A stretch of DNA of 7,957 nucleotides from Chloroflexota bacterium (lineage in GTDB: Bacteria; Chloroflexota; Dehalococcoidia; UBA2979), in assembly GCA_009843585.1 (NCBI GenBank), contig VYDC01000148.1, positions 1 through 7,957 on the forward strand. Reading direction: 5' to 3'. The notes beneath the pieces are model-generated. The model did no database searches and had not been told where the DNA came from. It worked only from the letters and a program-made list of their open reading frames with translations. Shown here one piece after another: positions 1 through 6,368 of this stretch (position 1 is its first letter; each line of letters opens with the position of its first letter). Position numbers and translations under genes: made by a program.

Positions 1-675
1 CCGCGGCCCGGGGGGGGGGAGGGCGGCTGGGCGCGCGGGCGCGACGCGGGCGGGCTGCTCGGGCCGCTCTCGCTGGCCCGCGGGGGGGCGCGAGTGGTAG
101 CCGGGGCCCGCGGGCGCGCGCGCCGCGACCTGGAGACCGCGCTGCACGGCGGGGGCGACCATGCTGGCGCGCGTCGGCTGGTAGTCCCACTTCGTGTAGT
201 TGCGGACGATCCCGTGCTGGTCGAGCTGCTCCTGCTGCCAGTGGATCGGGGAGGAGCGGCCCCCCGGGACGCCCTGGTCGATGGTGTAGGGGGAGCGGCC
301 GGCGCAGATCAGCATCGCGCCGCCGCCGCGCTGCGCGTTGTGGAGCGCGCCGCCTATCTGCTGGGTGCCGACGTCGACGTGGACGAGCACGGCCTGCGGC
401 CGCCCGGTGACCGCGTAGTGGCCGTGCGCGGCGGCGCCGGCGACCGCCTCGTCGAGGCAGAGCACGACGCGCGGCACCGCCATTCCGAGCGCCTGCCGGC
501 GGGCGATCGCCTCCTGCACTGGAAAGGTGTCGGTACCGGAGTTGATGTAGAGGGCCTCGACGCCGGCGGCGACGAGCTGGGCAACGAAGAGCTCGGCGCC
601 GTCGGCCTGATCGGTGAGCGCCCCGTCCGCACTCCCGGCCGCCGGCTCGCGGACCTCGTATTCGCGGATGGTCAT
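1..675 (-). CDS. TPP-requiring enzyme, acetolactate-synthase-like, partial (C-terminus off the window)
   Basis: Reading leftward from ATG at 675, the frame stays open for 225 codons to the window edge, so the C-terminal part is missing. The protein matches the N-terminal (PYR) domain of the TPP-dependent acetolactate synthase / benzoylformate decarboxylase superfamily. It has an early GVEALYINSGTDTFPVQEA stretch (residues 38-56), then VVLCLDEAVAGAAAHGHYA (70-88), where E76 sits at the place of the glutamate that activates the TPP aminopyrimidine. GTQQIGGALHNAQRGG and then an ICAGRSPY stretch follow. Family members cleave or join 2-keto acids; the substrate here is unknown. A GAGGTG ribosome site lies just upstream. 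Around residues 193-200 the expected YLxLPRE-type motif is replaced by YHSRPPAG beside a seven-base homopolymer, so an indel or sequencing error is likely there and residues beyond about 190 should not be trusted. The gene is co-directional with the DinB-like gene but separated from it by 103 bases. Confidence 0.85.
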   Translation of the reverse strand, partial: MTIREYEVREPAAGSADGALTDQADGAELFVAQLVAAGVEALYINSGTDTFPVQEAIARRQALGMAVPRVVLCLDEAVAGAAAHGHYAVTGRPQAVLVHVDVGTQQIGGALHNAQRGGGAMLICAGRSPYTIDQGVPGGRSSPIHWQQEQLDQHGIVRNYTKWDYQPTRASMVAPAVQRGLQVAARAPAGPGYHSRPPAGQRERPEQPARVAPARPAALPPPGPR

Positions 676-729
676 CGCGCACCTCGCTCGCGCGGCCGCC
701 GCCTGAGGCGCGGCGGCCGGGGGAGCGCC

Positions 730-735
730 ACTCTA
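730..735 (-). promoter_or_regulatory. candidate -10 hexamer for the TPP enzyme gene
   Basis: On the minus strand this reads TAGAGT, four of six matches to TATAAT. It is an A/T-containing island in very GC-rich DNA, about 54 bases upstream of the ATG at 675 and downstream of the DinB-like stop. No convincing -35 box is visible, so the assignment rests on the hexamer and its position. It would let the TPP gene be transcribed separately from the DinB-like gene. Confidence 0.25.
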
Positions 736-778
736 CACCCGGGAGGGACGCGACGGAGCAGGCGGCTCGGCCGGGACC

Positions 779-1294
779 TCAGCGCCGCGCGCGCAGCAGG
801 CCCCGGACGTAGTCCATCTGGCCGGCGTGGTGCGAGCTGTGATTGATGAGGCTCACCAGCCGCACGCCCACGGTCGGGAGCGGCTGGTACTGCGGCTCGT
901 CGAGGACGCGGTCGAGCGCCTCGGCTGTGAGCGTGCTCACGTAGTCCGCCGTGCGCGCCCAGACCGCGTCGTCGTACTCGAGCAGCAGCCGGGCCCCGGG
1001 CGCCCCGACCGCCGTCATCTGTTCCGGCGTGTGGCCGGTGCCGTAGTCCTCGCTCTCGGCGGCCATCCCGAAGCGCTCGTGCCAGCCCTCCTCCAGCCAC
1101 GCCTGCCCCCCGCCGGAGAGACCCGCGATGTGGTGGTCCTGGACGCGCATCACATGCCAGGCGAGCCAGCCGACGGGGTTCGAGCCCTCCTCCGGCTGGT
1201 ACGCCATGAGCTCGGGCGTGGCGCCCTCGAGCACCCGCCGGATGATGCCGTGGCCTCGCTCGAGGCCATCTGTGATCAGATCCCGGACGTCCAT
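779..1294 (-). CDS. DinB-fold (DinB/YfiT-like) putative metal-binding protein
   Basis: A 171-residue protein of the usual length for the DinB/YfiT four-helix-bundle superfamily. These cytoplasmic proteins bind a divalent metal through three histidines, and the group includes thiol-dependent transferases such as mycothiol- and bacillithiol-S-transferases. Visible signs are the early helix DLITDGLERGHGIIRRVLEG, then VGWLAWHVMRVQDHH (41-55) with H47 as the first ligand. Near the C-terminus comes LINHSSHHAGQMDYVRGL, giving an H152-xxx-H156 pair. The triad therefore appears complete, so an active metal site is plausible, but no partner or substrate can be named. ATG at 1294 is chosen because GGAAAGGAAC lies just upstream at good spacing and the sequence similarity begins immediately. 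It lies 126 bases downstream of the GlcG/HbpS gene on the same strand. Confidence 0.88.
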   Translation of the reverse strand: MDVRDLITDGLERGHGIIRRVLEGATPELMAYQPEEGSNPVGWLAWHVMRVQDHHIAGLSGGGQAWLEEGWHERFGMAAESEDYGTGHTPEQMTAVGAPGARLLLEYDDAVWARTADYVSTLTAEALDRVLDEPQYQPLPTVGVRLVSLINHSSHHAGQMDYVRGLLRARR

Positions 1295-1394
1295 GGTTCC
1301 GTTCCTTTCCCGAGGGCGCCGATCCGCGGCGCTCCGAGGCTACGGCGCGGACGAGCGTCCCTTCCAGCGCGCCCGCAGGAGAGCCGCGTGCCGG

Positions 1395-1419
1395 CTCGGC
1401 CGAGGCCCGCCGGGCGGGC
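1395..1419 (-). terminator. GC-rich inverted repeats after the GlcG/HbpS gene
   Basis: Directly beyond the stop at 1421-1423 lie two short inverted repeats: GCCCG/CGGGC at 1405-1419 (five-base stem) and the perfect ten-base palindrome CTCGGCCGAG at 1395-1404. There is no T tract, so this is at best a weak or factor-assisted terminator. Short palindromes are common in DNA this GC-rich. Confidence 0.2.
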
Positions 1420-1420
1420 G

Positions 1421-1837
1421 CTACCCGATCGCCTCCACGCCGCGGCGCGCGAGTTCCTCGTCCTCGACGGCGGCGAGGCCGGAGACGCCGATCGCGCCGA
1501 CGCACGCACCGTCCGCGCCGAGCACCGGGACGCCGCCCCGCAGCGCGGTGAGGCCGGGGTCCGCGAGGTCGCCGACGCCGACGCCCATCTCCGCGAGCCG
1601 GGGACCGAGCAGGCCGGTCTCACTGCGCGTCCTGGCCGCGCTGTACGCCTTCGCCACGGCGACGCGCGCCGAGAGCGCATTGCCGGGGCCCGAGCGCGCG
1701 AAGGAGACCAGCTCGCCCGCGTCGTCGACCACGGCGACCGCTACCGGCCGCGGATCGCCGGCGGCCGCGTGCGCGTCGAGGATCGCGTCCAGGGCGCGCC
1801 GACCCTCGCCAAGTCCGATCGTCTCCCGGCTGTGCAT
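1421..1837 (-). CDS. GlcG/HbpS family (DUF336) protein
   Basis: A 138-residue protein matching the GlcG/HbpS (formerly DUF336) family, which is normally about 130-150 residues. Members are found beside glycolate, glycerol/diol and aromatic catabolism genes, and some (HbpS) bind heme. Visible features are VAVAVVDDAGELVSFARSG (32-50), an alanine-rich helix VAVAKAYSAARTR, and the typical C-terminal run GGVPVLGADGACVGAIGVSG (101-120) followed by an acidic EDEELA helix. ATG at 1837 is preferred over upstream in-frame starts at 1936 and 1852. GGGAGGGGA sits at proper spacing before it, and the residues the longer forms would add do not resemble the family. From this start no signal peptide is seen, so it is probably cytoplasmic. 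The gene is divergent from the redox operon starting at 1960, suggesting a role near that pathway. The exact function is unknown. Confidence 0.88.
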   Translation of the reverse strand: MHSRETIGLGEGRRALDAILDAHAAAGDPRPVAVAVVDDAGELVSFARSGPGNALSARVAVAKAYSAARTRSETGLLGPRLAEMGVGVGDLADPGLTALRGGVPVLGADGACVGAIGVSGLAAVEDEELARRGVEAIG

Positions 1838-1870
1838 CGCGTCCCCTCCCATCACGGCGTTCGCACAGCC

Positions 1871-1876
1871 GTTATA
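1871..1876 (-). promoter_or_regulatory. candidate -10 hexamer for the GlcG/HbpS gene
   Basis: The minus strand reads TATAAC, five of six matches to TATAAT, 33 bases upstream of the ATG at 1837 within the divergent intergenic region. No recognisable -35 is present at 16-18 bases. It is the most A/T-rich point in this gap. Confidence 0.35.
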
Positions 1877-1918
1877 CCGCCCGCGCCGCCTCGGGGCCGG
1901 GCGCGCGCTCGGCCGCGG

Positions 1919-1924
1919 TAGACT
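1919..1924 (+). promoter_or_regulatory. candidate -10 hexamer for the four-gene operon
   Basis: TAGACT, four of six matches to TATAAT, lies 35 bases before the GTG at 1960 and faces away from the candidate promoter of the GlcG/HbpS gene. No -35 consensus is seen. The two divergent candidates are about 43 bases apart, so one regulator bound between them could affect both, but no clear operator palindrome was found. Confidence 0.25.
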
Positions 1925-1959
1925 CGGGCGCCGCATCCGGCCGGCGAAGGGAGAATCCC

Positions 1960-2757
1960 GTGGGCGTGGTGGCGTCGCGCGACGGGCTCACCATCCACTA
2001 CGAGGTCGACCTCCCGGCCGGGGCGACCGGGGACGCCGGGAGCGTGGTGCTCCTGCACGCGGCCGGGGCGGACGGCTCGGCGTGGGAACGGCTGGACTGG
2101 ATCGAGCCGCTGGCCCGGGCGGGACTGCGGGTCATCCGCCCCGACGCGCGCGGCTACGGCAGGAGCGGCCGCGTCGCGGAGCCCCGGCTGCTCGCCGGCT
2201 CGCCCTGCGTCGACGACATAGCGGCCGTGCTCGACGCCGAGGGAGTCGAGGCCGCGCACCTCGCCGGCTACTCGATGGGCGCCTGCCACGCGCTTCGCTT
2301 CCCCGAGGCGCAGCCGCACCGGGTGCGGTCGCTCGTACTCGGCGGCGTGATCGTCGGCGCGCTGGCGATCCAGGGTCTCCACCTCGCGGCCGAGGAGCGG
2401 GCGGAGGATCAGCGCCTGCTCGCCCTGCGGCAGCTCGACGGGGCCCTCGAGCGGCTCTCGGGCGGCGCGGCCGAGGTCGTGCGCGCGGCGCACGAGGTCG
2501 TGCGGACCGAGCCCCTCTCCCGGCCCGACCTCTCGCGGGCGCAGGTCCCCGCGCTCGTGGCCGCGGGCGGCGGCGACCCGGCGTCGGAGCCCTGGATCCG
2601 CACGGAGCTGGCGAGGCTGCTCCCGGGCGCGCGCGTGCTCGTGCTCGAGGGGCGCGACCACGTCGCCTGCCTCGCCGACCCGCGGCTGCGCGACGCGGTC
2701 GTCTCCTTCCTGGACGGACAGCGCGAGGCCCGGGGAGAGCCTTCGCCTTCGCTATAG
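1960..2757 (+). CDS. alpha/beta hydrolase (lactonase/esterase type)
   Basis: A 265-residue cytoplasmic alpha/beta-hydrolase-fold enzyme with all the classical parts. VVLLHAAGADGSAWE (29-43) carries the oxyanion region, VIRPDARGYGRSG (58-70) is typical of the fold, and GYSMG (103-107) is the nucleophile elbow with S105. The acid is probably D206 in GGGDPASEP and the base H234 in GRDHVACLADP. The general look resembles 3-oxoadipate enol-lactonases and related esterases, but this level of similarity does not fix the substrate. GTG at 1960 is chosen because GAAGGGAGA lies about seven bases upstream and the family similarity starts at once. It is the first gene of the plus-strand group, ending 35 bases before the Gfo/Idh/MocA gene. 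A hydrolase here could open a lactone or cleave an ester formed by the downstream oxidoreductases (inference). Confidence 0.9.
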   Translation: MGVVASRDGLTIHYEVDLPAGATGDAGSVVLLHAAGADGSAWERLDWIEPLARAGLRVIRPDARGYGRSGRVAEPRLLAGSPCVDDIAAVLDAEGVEAAHLAGYSMGACHALRFPEAQPHRVRSLVLGGVIVGALAIQGLHLAAEERAEDQRLLALRQLDGALERLSGGAAEVVRAAHEVVRTEPLSRPDLSRAQVPALVAAGGGDPASEPWIRTELARLLPGARVLVLEGRDHVACLADPRLRDAVVSFLDGQREARGEPSPSL

Positions 2758-2758
2758 T
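2753..2758 (+). promoter_or_regulatory. candidate internal -10 hexamer overlapping the hydrolase stop codon
   Basis: TATAGT (five of six matches to TATAAT) overlaps the TAG stop at 2755-2757 and lies 34 bases before the ATG at 2793. It could add transcription of the oxidoreductase genes independent of the hydrolase. No -35 box is evident, and part of the resemblance comes from the stop codon itself. Confidence 0.25.
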
Positions 2759-2792
2759 GCGGGCCGCGAGGCGCGGTGAACGGGGGAACGTG

Positions 2793-3875
2793 ATGGCGGC
2801 GCGGACCTACGGCATGGGTGTGATCGGCACGGCGTGGGCGGCGGCGGCGCCGCTCCCCGCGTTCTCGACCTACGACGGCATCGAGCTCCGCGCCATCGCG
2901 AGCGGGCGCCGCGCCCGGGCCGAGGCCGCCGCCGAGAAATACGGGATCCCGCACGCCTCCGACGACTACCGCGAGATGCTGGCGATGCCCGACATCGACA
3001 TGGTCTACATCGCGGGCCCCAACGAGCTGCACCGTCCGATGGTGCTCGACGCCGCCGCGGCGGGTAAGCACATCCTCTGCGAGAAGCCCATCGGCCTGAA
3101 CGCGGCGGAGGGTCGCGAGATGCTCGCGGCCGTGGAGGCGGCGGGCGTGGCCCACGTCGTCTGCATGACGATGCGCCCCTTCGTCACGCACGGCTACGTC
3201 AGGCGGCTTGTCGCCGACGGGGCAATAGGCGAGCCGCGCCACTACAGCTACACCCACTTCGCGGGCTGGGGCGGCCGCGACTGGAGCTGGCACCGCGACG
3301 CCTCGCGCGGCGGCGGGATGCTGATGGCGGTCGGAAGCCACTACATCGACATGGCGCGCGAGTTCGTCGGCGAATGGGCGAGCGTCTCGTGCGAGCTGCG
3401 CCACTGGACCGAGGAGGTCCCCGACGAGGAGGGCGCGATGCACCGGGTCACCGCCGACGAGGGCTTCGGCCTGCTCGGCTCGTCGCGCTCCGGCGCCGCC
3501 ATCTCGATCCACTTCTCGGCGAACGTCCCGGGCGCACGCGGGCGCCTGGTCGAGCTCTACGGCAGCGACGGAAGCGTCGTGATCGACGGCGACGAGATGG
3601 GCGCAGGCGCGACCGTGACGGTGGCGAGGCGATCCGAGGGCGGGACGCCCCGGGTCGTGGAGGTGCCGCCGCCCGACGATCCCCCGGAGGTCGCCGCCTG
3701 CGCCGAGCGGCGCTTCGGGACGATGGCGCACGCGCTGATCGCGGCCATCGAGAGCGGCGAGCCGCAGGCGCCCAATCTCGTCGACGCGCTCCGTGTGCAG
3801 GAGGTGCTCGACGCGGCCGTTCGCTCGGCGCGCGAGGGCGTCGTGGTGCGGCTTGCGGAGCCGGCGGGGAGCTGA
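2793..3875 (+). CDS. Gfo/Idh/MocA family NAD(P)-dependent oxidoreductase
   Basis: A 360-residue protein of normal family length, predicted to oxidise or reduce a hydroxyl/keto group of a sugar, inositol or similar polyol with NAD(P). The Rossmann glycine motif GMGVIG is at 7-12. IAGPNELH (73-80) leads to HILCEKPIGLN (93-103), whose CEKP at 96-99 holds the catalytic lysine K98. The substrate domain has GGGMLMAVGSHYIDMAREF (173-191), where H183 and D186 fit the conserved H-x-x-D of the active site. A C-terminal LRVQEVLDAAVRSA helix is typical. ATG at 2793 has GGGGGAA seven bases upstream. The same frame stays open far upstream (to about 1128), but that part shows no homology and is not coding. 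It sits between the hydrolase and the GMC flavoprotein, so two redox enzymes of different cofactor use are neighbours. The substrate is unknown. Confidence 0.92.
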   Translation: MAARTYGMGVIGTAWAAAAPLPAFSTYDGIELRAIASGRRARAEAAAEKYGIPHASDDYREMLAMPDIDMVYIAGPNELHRPMVLDAAAAGKHILCEKPIGLNAAEGREMLAAVEAAGVAHVVCMTMRPFVTHGYVRRLVADGAIGEPRHYSYTHFAGWGGRDWSWHRDASRGGGMLMAVGSHYIDMAREFVGEWASVSCELRHWTEEVPDEEGAMHRVTADEGFGLLGSSRSGAAISIHFSANVPGARGRLVELYGSDGSVVIDGDEMGAGATVTVARRSEGGTPRVVEVPPPDDPPEVAACAERRFGTMAHALIAAIESGEPQAPNLVDALRVQEVLDAAVRSAREGVVVRLAEPAGS

Positions 3876-3909
3876 GCCGGGCGCGACACCGCGGCGGACG
3901 GGAGCGCAC

Positions 3910-3948
3910 ATGGGAGCACGCGCGCCCGCCGGGCCGGCACGCCGATGA
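3910..3948 (+). CDS. possible 12-codon minicistron coupled to the GMC gene
   Basis: In the 69-base gap before the GMC gene there is an ATG at 3910 preceded by GGGAG at five-base spacing. It encodes MGARAPAGPARR and stops at TGA 3946-3948, which overlaps the ATG of the next gene (3945-3947) as ATGA. The GMC start itself has only a poor Shine-Dalgarno sequence, so ribosomes finishing this short frame could restart there. This is seen only as sequence; a chance ORF in GC-rich DNA is quite possible. Confidence 0.3.
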   Translation: MGARAPAGPARR

Positions 3949-5453
3949 TCCTGGACGCGCGCACCCTCCCCCGGGAGGGGGAGCTCGATGCCGATCTCGT
4001 CATCGTCGGCGGGGGCCCCGCCGGGCTCATCCTCGCGCGCGAGATCGCCCGCGACGGGCCGGGCATCCTGCTCGTCGAGTCGGGCGGGCGCGGCGGCGAC
4101 GACGGCGCGCAGCGGCTGACGGCTCTCGATGAGAGCGCGAGCGACCTCCACCCGCACGGCGAGACGCGGTGGCGCCAGCTCGGGGGCACCGCGACCATCT
4201 GGCACCGATCCGCCGACCGCTGGGCGCGCTACCTCCCGCTCACGCCGCTCGATCTCGAGCGGCGCGACTGGGTTCCGGACTCGGGGTGGCCCTTCGCCTG
4301 GGAGGAGCTCCAGCCCTACGTGCCCCGCGCGCTCGAGGGCTGCGGGGTCGAGGAGCCGTCCCTCCGCGTCGAGGACTGGGAGAGCGCCGAGGCGCCCCGG
4401 CTCCCGCTCGACCCGTCTCGCTTCCGGACGGCGATCGAGACCTTCGGTTCCCCGGAGGTCTTCACGGAGCGCTACCCCGCCGAGCTGGCCTCGGAGGCCG
4501 GCGTCACCGTCCTGACCAACGCGACCGCGGTCGCGCTTGAGCAGCGGGGGGGATCGGAGGCCGTCGAGCGCGTGCGCCTCGCCTCGCTCGGCGGCGAACG
4601 GCGCTCGGTCCGTGCGCGCCGCTTCGTGCTGGCGGCCGGCGCGATCGAGAACGCCCGTCTGCTCCTGCTGTCGAACGCCCGGGAGCCGGCGGGGATCGGC
4701 AACCGCCGTGGCCTGGTCGGGCGCTACCTGATGGAGCACGCGAAGGTGCACGCCGGGATCCTCACAGCCCGGGATCCCGGGCTGATGGAGCGCACGGCGC
4801 TCTACGACGTCAGGCGGCTCGGCGCCGGGATGGTCGGCGCGAAGCTGGCGCTCGCCGCCGAGGCGCAGCGCGAGTTCGGTCTCCTCGCGAGCGCCGCGCG
4901 GCTCGTGCGCGCCGGAGGGATACGGTGGTCGCGCGCGAGCGCCGGCGAGCACGCCTTCGACGTCGAGCTGCAGACGGAGCTCGCCCCCGACCCCGAGAAC
5001 CGGCTGACGCTCTCGGCGGACGTCCGCGATGAGCTGGGGATGCCCCGGGCCTCGCTGCGCTGGCGCTGGGGCGAGCTCGAGCTCGCGAGCGTTCGGCGTA
5101 CGGGACGGTTGCTCGCGACCGAGCTCGATACCGCCGGCGTCGGCCGCCTCGAGATCCCGCCGCCGGGCGAGCGCCCCGAGCTGACCTCGCCGAGCTCGCA
5201 CCAGATGGGGACGACGCGCATGCACGACGACCCGGCTCGCGGCGTCGTGGACGGTGCGGGCCGCGTCCACGGCGTTCCGAATCTCTGGGTGAGCGGCGCC
5301 TCGACCTTCCCGACGGGCGGATACGCGAACCCGACGCTGACCATCGTCGCGCTCGCGCTGCGACTCGCAGACGAGCTCAGACGGCACGCCCGCGCGGCGG
5401 AGCGGGGGGTCGCGATCGATGGCGGGGGCAGGCCGCCCGCCGCGATCCGCTGA
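3945..5453 (+). CDS. GMC-type FAD-dependent oxidoreductase, pyranose-oxidase/fructose-dehydrogenase branch
   Basis: A 502-residue flavoprotein predicted to oxidise a hydroxyl group, probably on a sugar or glycoside. The FAD Rossmann motif GGGPAG is at 22-27, with VES at 44-46 binding the adenosine ribose. RQLGGTATIWHR (77-88) is the flavin-attachment-loop region. In pyranose 2-oxidase this loop holds a His covalently bonded to FAD; here I85 takes its place, so FAD should be non-covalent. DSGWPFAWEELQPYVPRA is typical of this branch. The C-terminal domain has HQMGTTRM (419-426) and FPTGGYANPTLTIVALALR (455-473). H419 and N462 align by motif with the catalytic His/Asn pair of pyranose oxidase. 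No signal peptide is seen, so it is probably cytoplasmic. It lies 15 bases before the CMD-like gene. The electron acceptor (oxygen, quinone or other) is unknown. Confidence 0.9.
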   Translation: MILDARTLPREGELDADLVIVGGGPAGLILAREIARDGPGILLVESGGRGGDDGAQRLTALDESASDLHPHGETRWRQLGGTATIWHRSADRWARYLPLTPLDLERRDWVPDSGWPFAWEELQPYVPRALEGCGVEEPSLRVEDWESAEAPRLPLDPSRFRTAIETFGSPEVFTERYPAELASEAGVTVLTNATAVALEQRGGSEAVERVRLASLGGERRSVRARRFVLAAGAIENARLLLLSNAREPAGIGNRRGLVGRYLMEHAKVHAGILTARDPGLMERTALYDVRRLGAGMVGAKLALAAEAQREFGLLASAARLVRAGGIRWSRASAGEHAFDVELQTELAPDPENRLTLSADVRDELGMPRASLRWRWGELELASVRRTGRLLATELDTAGVGRLEIPPPGERPELTSPSSHQMGTTRMHDDPARGVVDGAGRVHGVPNLWVSGASTFPTGGYANPTLTIVALALRLADELRRHARAAERGVAIDGGGRPPAAIR

Positions 5454-5468
5454 GAGGGAGGAGCGGCG

Positions 5469-6248
5469 ATGCAGACGCGCGAGGAGGTGGCGGCCGCCGG
5501 GCGGGCGATGCGAGAGGCGCTGGGGCTCACGGCACCCGCCTCCCTCGCGGCGGTGCCGGGGCTCGAGGAGCACTCGACTGAGGCGATCTTCGGGGCGATC
5601 TGGGCGCGCCCCGGCCTGAGTCTCCGGGAGCGGATGCTGGCGACGCTCTCCGCGCTCAGCTCGCTCCAGCGCCTCGAGCAGCTGCGCCGCTACGTCGGAG
5701 CCGCGCTCACGATCGGGCTCGCGCCCGAGGAGGTGGAGGAGGTCCTCGTCCACTGCTCGGTGCACGCCGGGATGTCGACCGCCGCCGGATCGCTGCGGGT
5801 CGCGCACGAGGTCTTCGCGGCGCGCGGGGTCGAGCCGTCGCCGAGGACGATCCCCGAGCGAACGCTCGAGGAGGCGGATGAGCGAGGCGCCGCCTTCCGG
5901 CAGCGGCTCGTCGGCGAGGACGCCGAGCCGCCGCCCTACCTCCGCGCGGCGGCGGAGCTGCAACCGGAGCTCGGCCCGTGGACCAGGCGCTACGCCTTCG
6001 GGGGGATCTTCCAGCGACCGGGCCTCGACACGCGCTCGCGCGTGATCTGCAGCATCGCCTCGCTCGCGTCGCTCGGGCGTGAGGCACAGCTCCCCGCCTT
6101 CGTCGGGGGAGCGGCCCGGATCGGGATCACCCGCGAGGAGCTGGGCGAACTCCTGCTGCAGGTCGGCCCGTACGCGGGGATGCCGGCGAGCGCGAACGCG
6201 ATCACGGTCGCGGCTCGCGAACTCGGCCCGGGCGGGAGCGCGCCGTGA
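5469..6248 (+). CDS. two-domain carboxymuconolactone decarboxylase (CMD)-like protein
   Basis: A 259-residue protein made of two tandem CMD/AhpD-fold repeats. Repeat 1 (about 35-122) has AIFGAIWARPGLSLRER and VEEVLVHCSVHAGM (89-102). Repeat 2 (about 171-252) has FGGIFQRPGLDTRSR and LGELLLQVGPYAGM (225-238). The two align without gaps at an offset of about 136 residues. The histidine usual in this helix is present in repeat 1 (H95) but is Gln in repeat 2 (Q231), so repeat 2 may be structural. There is no CxxC, so this is not an AhpD-type peroxidase partner. Proteins of this type are often called 4-carboxymuconolactone decarboxylase, but that reaction is not supported by any motif unique to PcaC. 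The start has a strong GGGAGGAG site and follows the GMC stop by 15 bases, so the two are surely co-transcribed. Confidence 0.9.
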   Translation: MQTREEVAAAGRAMREALGLTAPASLAAVPGLEEHSTEAIFGAIWARPGLSLRERMLATLSALSSLQRLEQLRRYVGAALTIGLAPEEVEEVLVHCSVHAGMSTAAGSLRVAHEVFAARGVEPSPRTIPERTLEEADERGAAFRQRLVGEDAEPPPYLRAAAELQPELGPWTRRYAFGGIFQRPGLDTRSRVICSIASLASLGREAQLPAFVGGAARIGITREELGELLLQVGPYAGMPASANAITVAARELGPGGSAP

Positions 6249-6275
6249 GGGCCGGAGCCCCTGCCGGCGGGTGAC

Positions 6276-6298
6276 GCCGCGCCCCCCCGAGGCGCGGC
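6276..6298. terminator. GC hairpin between convergent genes
   Basis: GCCGCGCC (6276-6283) pairs perfectly with GGCGCGGC (6291-6298) around a seven-base loop, giving an eight-base GC-only stem. It lies in the 120-base gap where the CMD-like gene (stop at 6248) and the small CxxC gene (stop at 6369) face each other, the expected place for a bidirectional terminator. A weaker GCCGG/CCGGC repeat sits at 6251-6268. There is no T tract on either strand, so termination would not follow the classical intrinsic pattern. Confidence 0.4.
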
Positions 6299-6368
6299 TC
6301 CCGCGATGGGGACGTGTCCCGGAGCGACCGACCGGGAGCCGGCACGGCGTCCGCGACCGGCAGCGTGA

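Noticed and set aside
827..1921. A 364-codon plus-strand frame opposite the DinB-like and GlcG/HbpS genes
   Set aside because: No domain is recognisable, and the opposite strand carries two clear families with ribosome sites.
1838..1936. Longer N-terminus for the GlcG/HbpS protein, possibly a signal or targeting segment
   Set aside because: The added residues are Arg/Pro-rich with no hydrophobic stretch, and the strong Shine-Dalgarno sequence points to the start at 1837.
1128..2792. Upstream in-frame extension of the Gfo/Idh/MocA gene
   Set aside because: The frame is open, but the translation is low-complexity Arg/Ala/Pro sequence overlapping the hydrolase gene in another frame and two genes on the other strand. 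The family begins at the ATG at 2793, which has its own ribosome site.
2409..5963. A 1184-codon open frame on the minus strand opposite the operon
   Set aside because: It lies antisense to three well-supported genes and part of a fourth, is rich in Arg/Ala/Pro/Gly with no recognisable domain, and is what GC-rich third positions produce by chance.
1960..6248. Reading the hydrolase plus CMD protein as a split PcaL (beta-ketoadipate pathway)
   Set aside because: No protocatechuate dioxygenase, cycloisomerase or CoA-transferase is present, both proteins match only at the broad family level, and the CMD protein has two domains unlike PcaC.
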